NCBI RefSeq assembly: GCF_016097555.1
Contig: NC_054699.1
Location: forward strand, 2,089,293-2,153,292
Reading direction: 5' to 3'
Length of the DNA: 64,000 bases
Source of the DNA: Gigantopelta aegis
Taxonomy: Eukaryota; Mollusca; Gastropoda; Neomphalida; Peltospiridae
Both the position numbers and the translations under genes were made by a program. Below the pieces are notes generated by a model that was not told the origin of the DNA, ran no database searches, and saw only the letters and a program-made list of their open reading frames with translations. How positions within the stretch are numbered: position 1 is the first letter of the stretch; the number at the start of each line of letters is the position of its first letter. Below are positions 34,868 through 46,100 of the stretch, one piece after another.

Positions 34868-35928
34868 TGCGAGTGCGAATAATTTTTACATGCTCATATA
34901 CCACTAGAGTTTCGAGCATGTCCGTCCCGGGGCCTGTCTCTGGATAGCCAGGGGCTTGTTGAGAATGGGCAGAATTTTGAAAATAGCAATTAGTAAAAAA
35001 GTTAATAAAATTTTTAAAAAAGAAAGAAAAAAGTTACAAGCCAAAAATAAAAAGAATTGACTGCTCGGTCGAATATTTATATAATTTGGAGCATTTTAGA
35101 AGGACAGTCCAAAAATAAATAAGAGAAAGAAGAGAGGATCGGACTATTTAATAATATTAAAAAAAGAAAGTAATTTCGACATAAACTTTTGAACGAAGGT
35201 CTCAAAGTTTAAAGTCCGATCTCCGATCTATATGTCCACGTGAGTGGCCTCGTTAAGGCCTTTAGGGTGCACAGCTTGTAGGGACGTGATGGGTTGCATC
35301 CCGTCAAAAAAAACCCTATATTGACAGTCAATAGACGTTGAAGGTGTAGTGCTGTGCTGAAATACAGATCTTGAGAAGCCGGATCCGTCTTAACGAGAGA
35401 GAGAGAGAATCAGACTAGGGTATAGTCCAGTCGTCATGGGTTGGTATAGTGGTGCGGACGGGCCCGACTCTGGAGGATACGAGATGGTATCACAATAAAA
35501 CAAAGTAAAGTATAGAAAAGAGTAGTGGGGGCCGACCCCGCTTCCTATTTCTTCTTAGAGTGGGGCGGTCAATCTTCCAGTGCTGCTAGGTCAGGCTCGG
35601 ACATGTAGAGACTAAACGCGAACAACCGTGGCGTTCTGCAGAATGGCCGTCATACGAGTCACGAAAAAAACAAGTCAACATAGTCAGACGGAGAAATGAC
35701 GTGGAGGCAAGGAATCTCGCTAAAAAAAGAATCCAACCTGGTGGTGCAGACTGTCGAAACGAGAAGCGTTCCAGCGTTCAATCAGTTCCAATGGCCGCAT
35801 ACATCCCAGTAGAAAAATTCACTTCGCTGACAAAAACAACGAAAAGAAGGACCCCATGTCGAGCACACGAAAGCGCGTGCAGTGTGAACAAGCGAAACAA
35901 ACACGTCTTACCGCGTGGAGCTCCAGAC
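34868..35928 (+). mobile_element. 1.06-kb unclassified dispersed repeat, copy 2, inserted in a LINE
   Basis: Same order and orientation as copy 1 (12021-13078). It splits the LINE coding region and is flanked by an 11-bp direct repeat TACAGATATGG at 34857-34867 and 35929-35939, a likely target-site duplication. The homology proper runs 34878-35912; the extra 10 and 16 bp at the ends are unlike copy 1, so the exact boundaries are uncertain. Confidence 0.7.
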
Positions 35929-36634
35929 TACAGATATGGAGAAATAACTTATTACAATTGCCGAGAAGGAAAGGTTATGAGCTATATAAAGAAAAATTAC
36001 TTCTTGAAAATTATTTTAGTATACTTCCTGAAAAGCTGTTGTCAGTTATCATAAAATTTAGAACGTCTAACCATTATTTACCTGTTGAAACTGGTCGTTG
36101 GAATAACATACCTGTAGATGAGAGACTTTGTGCACTATGCGACGTAAATGATATTGGCGATGAGTTTCATTATCTTTTTGTTTGTAATTTTTTTCATGAC
36201 TTAAGGGTCCAGTATATATACATTCATATTACTATAAACGACCAAGTACTTATAAATTTTAAGAATTAATGAACAGTAAGCGAATCGGAATATTAAAGAA
36301 ATTAGCATACTAGTATTTTTATAAATGTAATTATTAGTAACTTTAAACGTTTCTAACCAAACAAAAGAAAAATATATAATTATTATTACGATGACTTATT
36401 TGCTTTACCCCTGCGCGTGCTGTTACCTCACCGTGGGTCGGGGGTGTAACATTCTGTTTGAGAATGGCCAATACAGCACAAATCCACTTGTTTTCTTCGA
36501 GATACAATTAAAATTTTGAATAAAAGTCAGTATCTATCTGTGATATTTGTATTTTTGCACAGTTCTTTACACTGTTTTTATTTAAATCTTGAATTTTTGT
36601 ATTGATGTTGATCATCACTTTATTTGTTTACATT

Positions 36635-36720
36635 ACCATAGTTTGACACCCAATAGACGATGTATTGTTCGTGCTGGGGTGTCGTTAAACATTCATTCAT
36701 TCATTCATTCATTCATTCAG
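36635..36720 (+). mobile_element. SINE tail fragment with (ATTC)n
   Basis: TTTGACACCCAATAGACGAT then GTGCTGGGGTGTCGTTAAAC and (ATTC)n. A third tail variant, in the LINE 3' UTR. Confidence 0.65.
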
Positions 36721-37002
36721 TATTTGCTTATAAGTATTTGGCCACACATGATGTATATCTAGATTATATCTATATTTATATGAACACCAACATGTGGTAT
36801 GTGTATAACGATGTTCTTAAATATGTACATGTATCTAATATATTTAGAGTTTTTGTTATACATCTTGTTCTTATAGAATTTTATTTATTGGTCTTTGTAT
36901 ATGTTTATTATCAACCATCTTGTCACATAAATGTTATAAATTGTATATGTATATATTCATCCTATGCCATTGTGCAACGGCCCGAGTGTAAATAAATTAT
37001 TG

Positions 37003-37042
37003 TCTTGTCTTGTCTTGTCTTGTCTTGTCTTGTCATGTCATG
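37003..37042. repeat. (TTGTC)n LINE tail
   Basis: Seven TTGTC units, then TCATG variants, directly after ATAAATTA of the LINE 3' UTR. Confidence 0.85.
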
Positions 37043-37284
37043 TCATTGCCATGTAATTACCGAATGCTGCGAGATCAATTAAACGTTTTTGCTGCATGTA
37101 GGTGTTTTGGTGTGGGGTTTTTTTGGGCCAAATTAATAAAAAAAAATTCTGAATCGTGTATACACTGCAGCTTTGGTAAGGGGATTGCGAAATGATAAAG
37201 ACAAGCAAACATTGTTTTATGGAAAAGTTGCAAAAGTTACAGTCAGGTATTTGTGCAATATTACAACAACAAAAACGTGGACCT

Positions 37285-37620
37285 CAGCTTTTGCGGGAGG
37301 GTTCGGACGAACCCCCCGAACCCCATCTAAATACAGGCCTGTAATCCATGTAAAAATGCGTAATAATTCGTTAGCAACCCTCTTTAGCTGTTGGGCAGTA
37401 ATGCTAATATGAATACCCCCTGTTTTGGACACACCCATCGATTAATCTCGGAGAATATGCCCAAGACAGTCGTGCTTGACCCTTCAGTGGATGTAAGTAC
37501 GAGTCAAATGGTTGATTGGTTGATAATATGAATAAATGTTGAATTCCATATTCAGGCATTTTTGTTTAATTCGGGCAGAAATCAGCCCCCTACAAAAATG
37601 CTAGCCCGTATGCCTATGAC
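37285..37620. mobile_element. Second copy of the 16246 MITE, interrupted by a SINE fragment
   Basis: Shares ATCCATGTAAAAATGCGTAA, the TGCTAATATGAATA block and the right end GCCCGTATGCCTATG with 16246-16455. Split by 37416-37523. The left part (37285-37340) resembles the right end of 13105-13307. Confidence 0.6.
37416..37523 (+). mobile_element. 5'-truncated SINE (type C) with 11-bp target duplication
   Basis: Flanked by TAATATGAATA on both sides (37405-37415, 37524-37534). The insert (GGAGAATATGCCCAAGACAG, TCGTGCTTGACCCTTCAGTG) matches the 3' part of the SINE at 43511-43790. Confidence 0.8.
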
Positions 37621-37623
37621 AGT

Positions 37624-37921
37624 GGTGTAATGATCAGTATTAACTGAAATATATTTGATTTATTATTATGTCACCACTGAAATGCTTTATTTCTGAGTTA
37701 GCAGTGCTGGAAAGATTTACCGGTAAGTATTATTTAATAAAATTATGACAGTTTATTACAGGAAAATACATGAATTTGCACTATAGCCTAGCTAGTGTCG
37801 ACAACAACCATAATTTTCGATCCGTACACAATAAATATTACATATCTTACTGCATCAATATCGTTTCTTTAAATTCGTATTTGGGAAATATAAAACCATA
37901 CCGTATTTAATTATTTACTTT

Positions 37922-37992
<71 letters not shown>

Positions 37993-38662
37993 TGGATGAT
38001 ATATTTTAAATCTTTAATATATTAAAACGATTCTGGAAACTGCAATTTTAAACACCAGCGAAAATAATTATAATAATCATAGTTTTTAGTACGAATTACT
38101 TCCCTTGATGAAACTTCATTTTTATAGAAGAGCAGAAAAATTAACCTGGTTTCCAGTCTGTTGAGGCGCAAAATATGAAATATTGAAAAGTTATTTTAAA
38201 CATTAAAGGGTTTGTAGTTTACCGACTTTTCCACAGCCATCGTTGACGATGATCTATGTAAATTAAGTTACTACGTATTGAGGGAACAAGTCCGCTCGGC
38301 ACTTACCCACCCCAATTAATCCGTCCCATCCTTCAAAAATGTTTGTAAATAATTTCAGTTTGGTTTGAGTCGTTGACGTCGTAAGAAGAAAAGTAAAGTA
38401 TTTTGTAAATAATAATTAAAACAAATCTATGTTTTAGAATACAATCGGCTGAAAAATAAATAGTAAATTCCATAGTTACTATATACTATATGTAGTAACA
38501 TCATAGTTTTAAATGATTAATAACAACATAAATTTTTCGAGTCAAATAAGTCTGAAGCCAATGAAGGGACATATTCACGTAAAAAGTGTGGTTCGTTCTA
38601 TGTCCGAATATTGTTACATACCCTATATGGGTCCGGATCATTTGCCCCCCACCTGACATTTG

Positions 38663-38693
<31 letters not shown>

Positions 38694-39339
38694 CATTTTC
38701 CCCTTTTAATATGAAACAACAGTAATACATATTCCATATTTTATTACAATATTATTATTTTATTGTAACAATAATGCATATTCCATATTACATAAAGCAA
38801 TATTTAAAATACCGGCTTTTGATCAAAGCCATGGTTTTGGAGGCCATCACTATCAAGTAGATTAAATGATTTAATTAACATCAGTGGTAATAAAGAAAAC
38901 AGATATTTGATGTTATTATAAACAAAGCTCACTAGCAATATGTGTGTGTGAAATATTTCTCATAATTTGTTAACTTCTTCCAGAATAAATAAAAGGAAGC
39001 CAGATATTCATGGCTTCATGTATCTCAATTGCAGTAATTAAGAAAAATATTATATGATTTACACATGCATACATGTTTTTAAAAACAAATTAAAAAATAC
39101 TGAGATGGGGGCAAATGATCGGATTCTCAGTAAGCAAAATTGCAAATGTCCGGGGGTGGGGGCAAATGACCGCAAGCCACCCTATATATAGCTGGTATTC
39201 AAAACTTGTGGCACTATATTTAAACAAAATAGTGTGCAACAAATGGACACATAAACCAAAAATGTATAACCAATTGTACTCACTAAATCCCGACTGAAGT
39301 ACCGGTACTTGCATCATTATTAACAAAATAAACCAGGGC
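37624..39339. other. Unassigned AT-rich
   Basis: Contains the (GA)n tract and a C-run at 38666-38690 followed at 39105-39180 by GGGGGCAAATGACCG-like text that echoes 38640-38700 in inverse (GGTCATTTGCCCC), so 38630-39180 may be a low-copy TIR element. No gene seen. Confidence 0.4.
37925..37990. repeat. (GA)n microsatellite
   Basis: About 33 pure GA units. Confidence 0.98.
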
Positions 39340-39492
39340 TTCTAGATTATGGGACAGGCCTTGGTGGAGGTCTAGCGTTGTCTTGCTGAAGCGTGATGTG
39401 ACGTTGCTGTCCTTGCACAAATGGGATGACGTGAGCCTGGATAATGTCAGGTAGCGTACAGCGTTCAAATTGCCATCGATGACCACAACCGG
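39340..39492 (-). pseudogene. Fragment of a second Tc1 transposase
   Basis: Minus strand reads VVVIDGNLNAVRYLT, then after small shifts QQDNARPPPRPVP. These are the DGNLNAxRY and QQDNARP landmarks of Tc1 transposases, the latter holding the second catalytic Asp. Only about 150 bp survives, abutting a SINE at 39491. Confidence 0.6.
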
Positions 39493-39875
39493 CCTTGGTG
39501 GCGTTGTGGTAGGCCATCGGTCTACAGGCTGGTAGGTACTGGGTTCGGATCCCAGTCGAGGCATGGTATTTTTAATCCAGATACCGACTCCAAACCCTGA
39601 GTAAGTGCTCCGCAAGGCTCAGTGGGTAGGTGTAAACCACTTGCACCGACCAGTGATCCATAACTGGTTCAACAAAGGCCATGGTTTGTGCTATCCTGCC
39701 TGTGGGAAGCGCAAATAAAAGATCCATTGCTGCTAATCGGAAAGAGTAGCCCATGTAATGGCGACAGTGGGTTTCCTCTCAAAATCTGTGTGGTCCTTAA
39801 CCATATGTCTGACGCCATATAACCGGAAATAAAATGTATTAAGTGTGTCGTTAAATAAAACATTTCTTTTTCTAG
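39491..39875 (+). mobile_element. Full-length SINE type B head on tail type 2
   Basis: Head GGCCTTGGTGGCGTTGTGGT with B-box-like GGGTTCGGATCCC, then an insert (CAGATACCGACTCC ... TAGGTGTAAACCAC) not in type A, then the shared body (CCATGGTTTGTGCTATCCTG) and tail (AACCGGAAATAAAATGTATT). Confidence 0.85.
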
Positions 39876-40481
39876 ATTATGGTAGCCACACTCCCATGGC
39901 TAGTGATATTCAATGTTGGGCTAGTAAATAACTATTATTGCCATGCCCGATGGCTAGTGAAAAGAAAGAGGTCAAATGTTGCAGTTAAATCTATTTTGTA
40001 AATATGAATATCCTGACCCCACCCCAACCCCCAATGTTAGTGTTTTTAAGCTCTATTTCCCTCTTTAGGTGACATATCTGATTATTACTATTATTCACTA
40101 AAATTGTATTAACTTAAAGTAACGTAGGGCTAGTGAATTTTAAATTGTGGCTAGTAAATTTTAAAAATAACTGATCCCATGGCTAGTGGATTTGATAAAA
40201 ATTCTGCAAGTCCTGTAAACATTCCAACAACAACAAAACATTTCCCTGTCATTTTAAATTTGCTAAATAAGAGGGAAGCAACTCACCCTGCACATTAAGA
40301 AAAGTATTGACTTAATGTGCATCCTGCATTAGGGTCAAATGGGTCTTTAATAGCTGATATTTTCCATTTGTTTTCCCTCTGTAACAATATAATTAAAATA
40401 CAATATAACAATATTTTAGATATTATGCATATATAAATCTCAGGACAAACAATACATAATATTCCATCATTTAAATTATAG

Positions 40482-40574
40482 TATTTAACATGACATAAAA
40501 TTAATTATTCCATAATTTACACAATATCATATTGTGTAAATTATGGAATAATTAATTTTATGTCATGTTAAATA
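40482..40574. repeat. Perfect 93-bp palindrome
   Basis: 46-bp arms, TATTTAACATGACATAAAAT then TAATTATTCCATAATTTACA then CAATAT, mirror each other exactly about the single C at 40528. AT-rich. I found no mismatch in either arm. Confidence 0.9.
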
Positions 40575-40716
40575 TCTTATGATTATAACAGACATAATTA
40601 TAATACATACATACACAATATACATTATCACTCATATGTCCAAATAAATGATTTAACATATGAAACATCAATATGAATCACAATGCACAAGCTATTCTGT
40701 CTGTCTGTGTGTGTTT

Positions 40717-40719
<3 letters not shown>

Positions 40720-40805
<86 letters not shown>

Positions 40806-40830
40806 TCCCTCTCCCTCTCCATCTCCCTCT
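40720..40830. repeat. (CT)n then (CTCCCT)n
   Basis: About 39 CT units followed by CTCCCT variants. Confidence 0.98.
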
Positions 40831-41549
40831 CCTATCAAAACCTGCAAAAAGTGAGTTACTAGGTTTTACCATTGGATGATGCCCGTTGGTGTTCTTTTTG
40901 TTTTTCTTAATTTGTCTTCATTACTTTTCAGTTCAAGCAAGATTCTGGTCAACGCAGATGGGATAAGAGAAAGAAATTACCTGCTTTTATAAATTAATTA
41001 GTTGCAATTGGCACTGGACGTACATGTTATACATGTGTAGAGTGCATGTATTAATGTATAGTATTTGATTTCAAATACTCACATCACTAGCTTCTTGAAA
41101 AATGAGTCTTTGTGAAGTACGTACATGGACTATTCATATTTGTGTACTGTAGTGTCTGGATGTTTCTTATTAACCAGTAATTCAACACATCAGCATGGTA
41201 CAGATCTGAAGAAGATGTATGAAAGTGTACATGTTATTGTTGCTTAATACATTTAAACAGAGTGTGATGGTTTTACATGGACTGCATTTGCTGTTATCAT
41301 CTTCATCTTGCAAATTTAGTACTACAGTGTACATTTTATGATGCTAACAGGCTGCTACTAGAAAGTATTATAAAACCATTGGCTGTAGCAACTGTTGATG
41401 ATAAATTAAAAACCGGTATAGAACATGTTGCAACCAAATGACTAATTGTATTGTAACACAATGTTTTTAATACACATGCTGAATCGAAGGAACATTGTTT
41501 GAATACATGGATTATTCTATAAAAACATGCTTGTGCTAATCAAGCATTT

Positions 41550-43167
41550 ATGAGGAAGTGTGTTAACCCAGCAGTCATGCTTTGTCAAGGGTCTACCGCA
41601 CAAGTTGATGACTCTGTGGAGAAAGGTTGCGAGAATAATACAAATCTGATGGATTTGCAGGATGACTTTCAAAATGCTGCATTAGCAGCCTATTTTGATT
41701 ATCTCTACTTGCTGACAACAAAACCAGCAGTAGAGAAAATACTGAGCCTAAAAAATCTCCGCAAGAAGCAAACACATCGCAGAAGAGGATCACAAGGAAA
41801 CACAAATCTCAATTTGGTGTCTGGACCATCAGAAATAATTACTTCTGACCGTGGTCAACAAAAAGCAAAAAATGGTTCCTTTTGTGAAATTTCACAATTG
41901 TTTGTTACTGGTGTGCAAATGGAAAGGTTTGTAGATAATGTGCATACTAGTGTTTATACATCAGAAGCAGTTGCTCTTGTTAATGCTTCAGAAGCAGGTG
42001 CTTGTGTTAATACTTCAAAACCAGATGCTCGTGTTAATACTTCAGAAGCAGTTGTTGCTGATGCTGATTTAGTTGGAACATCGGATGCAAACAACCAGAC
42101 TGTTACATCTTCAAAGTCTGACAAGATTTCAGCTTCGCACAATTCTGTGTCTGCTGATGCTTGTGAAGTAGCTAACAACAGAAACCTGACCATCAGGGAT
42201 GTGACCATGTCTCCGAGGACCAAAAACCACAATGAGAAATTACTTTCAAGAATCTTCAACAGACTCTACGATAGCTTGAGTGACCTGGAACCTGGTGAAC
42301 ACGTTGATGACAGTTTTGACCACATCTGTGATCAGTCTTGTAACGGAAGCAGTGTCACACTCAGGCTGAAGAAACCAAGAAGGAAACTTAGAAAACTCAG
42401 CGACTGTTTATCGGATTCATTCAGTGCGTGTTCGTATGGCTTGTCCGGCTGTGCTAGTTATGAAAGAGGTTCTGTAGATGCGTCTGCCTGTGGTAAGAAA
42501 GGGTTGTGGTCAGACTCATCAGCTATTTGTTGTAAGGACAACTTTGAGTGTAACAAAGAAACGACACAGTTTTCTTCAAGAGAAGATGAAGCATCACTCA
42601 GCAGTGTAGGTAAACCCAAATGGCAGAGTTCAAGGAAGCGACAGTGTGACAAAGATACTGTGGAACATTCTCCAGAAAAGATGTCGAATAAGGCTTCAGT
42701 CTGTGTAGAATGTGAGCAGGCACATGTAAACAAAGCCGAGCAGGCACATGTAAACAAAGCCAAGCAGGCACCGGTAGATGGAGACCAGCCATTAACTCGC
42801 CAGGCCATCAAGAATCTAAATGCCTGTAATGACCAAAATAACAAAGTCTGTTCAGAATGTAAGAAACATATAGAAGATGGCTCAGTCTTGTTAGGTAATT
42901 TGAATAAAGAAACTTCTGCTCAAGAGTTTATTTTATCACAGGGATGTACATCACATGTTTTATCTTCTGGGGACAAGAGACAACCTGGTTATTCTACTGT
43001 TATGCTAGACCAAGGAGATGATACCAAGGGAGACAATTCAATGGTTTCAGATTCCAAGGGAGAGGATTCTGTGTTTCCATATTCCAAAAGAGAAAATTCT
43101 GTATTTCCAGACTTCAAGGGAGATAATTCCATGTTTCCAGATTCCAAAGAAGAAAATGAAAGAAAAG
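41550..43167 (+). CDS. Gene 2 exon 1 (long, repeat-bearing)
   Basis: 1618 nt of open frame ending at donor AAAAG/GTACAG in phase 1. The frame stays open past the donor to 43247, but that extension (GTVSSIGLKVVN...) is read-through into intron sequence. Codon use and the coherent acidic/serine-rich composition support coding. Minus-strand open frames across this exon (41593-41805, 41954-42259, 42458-42844) are mirror images of it and are not genes. Confidence 0.9.
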
Positions 43168-46100
43168 GTACAGTGTCATCCATAGGGTTGAAAGTTGTGA
43201 ATATTTACACTGTTTTGGTGCATGTAGTTTGCAGTGGTGGGCAATAATTTCGGCACTTGCAGGCTGCATGTTTCCATTCAATTGTTTTAATTAAATTAAT
43301 CACTGTATAAGACACTTTGTAATATTGGCATAACATGGTAATTACACACAATAATAATAATAAACTCAATGCACATTTATTTAAAGTTTATTTTACAAAG
43401 CATTTTTTCCCTATACTGCAAAACTAGCCATATTGTTACACTAACCATAGAGGTACAGATAGTTATCATGTAAGTATTTGCTCCCACTAGGGTTTTAATG
43501 AAAAAATAACTAGCCGCGGTGGTGTCGTGGTTAAGCCATTGAACATACGGCTGGTAGGTACAGGGTTCGCAGCTCGGTACCGGCTCCCACCCAGAGCTGG
43601 TTTTAACAACTCAGTGGGTAGGTGTAAGGCAACTACACTCTCTTATCTCTCACTAACCACTAACAATTAACATCTAACCCACTGTCCTGGACAGACAGCC
43701 CTGATAGCTGAGGAGTCTGCCCACGACAGCGTGCTTGAACCTTAAGTGGGTATAAGCATGATAATAAGTTGAAATGAAAAATAAAATGACAAAATTTTTC
43801 CATGTTATCGGTGTTCACAGAATTTAGGTTTTGTGCCAAATGTTTTAGTCAGGAGTGACAAGCCTGCACATTTGCTCTTGTCCCTGTTCTTTGATGAGCT
43901 GAGTGCTTGCTCTAGGTGCTTGCATCGCAGGATCAAACTACCTCTGTGGATCCATTCAGCTGATATTTTTTTTCTCTCATTCGAACCAGTGCACCACAAC
44001 TGGTCAAAGGCCTGGGTATGTGCTTTCCTGTATGTATGTGGGAAGGTGCATATAAAAAAACCCATTGCTGCATTAGGAAATATATTTGTTTTGTTTAACA
44101 ACACTACTAGAGCACATTGATTTGTTGATCATCTGCTATTGGATGTCAAACATTAGGTAATTTTAACATATAGTCTTAGAGGAAACCTGCTACATTTTTC
44201 AATTAGTAGCAAGGGATCTTTTATATACACCATCCCACAGACAGGATAGTACATACCATGGCCTTTGATATATGTATCAGTTGTGGTGCACTGGCTGGAA
44301 CAAGAAATAACCTAATGGGTCCACCGACAGGGATCGATCCTAGACCATTAATCGCATTAAGCGAACGCTTTGCCACTGAGCTACATCCCGCCCTCTCGAC
44401 TGATTGATGTTTGTTTATTGTTATGTTACAGCAGTCCGTGATGCTCAGATGGATGATGATGCTGACAGTACTTTGCCACTGAGCTACATCCCGCCCTCTC
44501 GACTCTGATGTTTGTTTATTGTTATGTTACAGCAGTCTGTGATGCTCAGATGGATGATGATGCTGACAGTACTTTGCCACTGAGCTACATCCCGCCCTCT
44601 CGACTCTGATGTTTGTTTATTGTTATGTTACAGCAGTCTGTGATGCTCAGATGGATGATGATGCTGACAGTACTTTGCCACTGAGCTACATCACGCCCTC
44701 TCGACTCTGATGTTTGTTTATTGTTATGTTACAGCAGTCTGTGATGCTCAGATGGATGATGATGCTGACAGTACTTTGCCACTGAGCTACATCACGCCCT
44801 CTCGACTGATTGATGTTTGTTTATTGTTATGTTACAGCAATCCGTGATGCTCAGATGGATGATGATGCTGACAGTACTTTGCCACTGAGCTACATCCTGC
44901 CCTCTCAACTCATTGATGTTTGTTTATTGTTATGTTACAGCAGTCCGTGATGCTCAGATGGATGATGATGCTGACAGTACTTGTAGTGGCGTGGCAGGCA
45001 GCTCAGATACTGGTTAGTGCTAATTTTAATATATACTCTTCAAAAAAAGTAGGGGAACTCCAATAAGAATTTACAATTGCCCAAATTGTAAGGTATATTA
45101 GCTGTGGGGAATGGTTATATGATAACAGTGAATTAATTGGGCAAACATTACAACTGGTAGTTCAGTATTACAGTAGTTTTTATGACCACCAAAGATCTTA
45201 AAGGACGACTGGGGTCAGAAGTGAAATTTGAAAGTTGACTGGGTTTTTTCAGTAAATCGCAAATTAAAACAATAAAAATTACTCAAAACAAAACAATAAC
45301 ATCGTTGCTATATGATCAACAGAATAAAAAAGATGACAGAAATAATGTTCCAGTGATTAATGGACCTTCCTGGAAATTGTCAAAATCGAGAATGACACCC
45401 CACACACGTGTACGGGGCAACTGTGTGATGCATGTGAAAACTATGGAATGTGTTTCGGTGTGTTGATAAACAGACCTGAACGTTCTTTACTAGGATGTCT
45501 GTGGTCAAAATGTATGATTGGTCAACTAGTTGATATTAACATTAATATTTTAGGTTCCCCTACTTTTTTTGAAGAGTGTTTTTTTTGGGGTGGGTGGGTT
45601 GGGGGCATGGCAAGTATTTCCTTCAGTTCATTAATAAAAATAAGGGCAACAAGTTACATTTTTCCTTCAAAAGAGGGGCACGAAGTCTGCTTACTTTCTA
45701 TCAGTTTTGTTTTTAGACGAAAGTTATTTCACCTTGGTGTTGGGGCTCTAATCAAGATAATGAAAACAAAATGTTTGCGTGAAGATTAACTGTAATATAT
45801 TAATGTGGTTTTTGGGTGGGTTTTTTTACCTTTTCAGAAAAGTTGTATGATGTGACCAGTCATCTTGCCCGTGGAATACGGCTCAGATCGGGTACAAAGG
45901 TTTTGCCAGTGATCAACCCCAAATATCAGCAGTATTATAGACTGATCACCGAGTTTTCCAAACAAAGGTTTGTGTCCATAGCAACATAAAATTATATGAT
46001 CTGGCTAAAATTAAAATAATCTTACTGTTCACACTATGACATATTCAAAGTCAATCTGAGTTTATCCAATGTTATCGTCTGTCCAGATTTCCCTCAAGAC

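Larger units (their letters stand above)
33618..37045 (+). mobile_element. Second L1-like LINE (3' half), split by two insertions
   Basis: Pieces of one element lie in order: 33618-33940 (KIGNTILENVKE, KYLGITFSKL, then MFDSMVLPILLYGCEIWG), 34548-34867 (MIYYWARLLLGKESKVSFLL), 35929-36270 (FRTSNHYLPVETGRW then CALCDVNDIGDEFHYLFVC, a zf-RVT-type motif) and a 3' UTR. The tail GCCCGAGTGTAAATAAATTA runs straight into a (TTGTC)n microsatellite at 37003-37040, the usual end of such LINEs. A TIR element (33942-34547), a 1.06-kb repeat (34868-35928) and a SINE-tail fragment (36635-36720) interrupt it. The coding parts also carry stops, and the catalytic palm is missing. Confidence 0.8.
39876..41549. 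other. Upstream region of gene 2
   Basis: Holds the palindrome, the CT tract and a possible acceptor (CTTTTCAG at 40931) that could begin a 5' UTR exon. Promoter not identified. Confidence 0.4.

Noticed and set aside
40628-40879. Arg-Glu and Ser-Leu repeat proteins on both strands
   Set aside because: Translation of the (CT)n microsatellite.
41593-42844. Minus-strand genes over gene 2 exon 1
   Set aside because: Shadow frames of a long plus-strand exon whose splice phases close across four exons.
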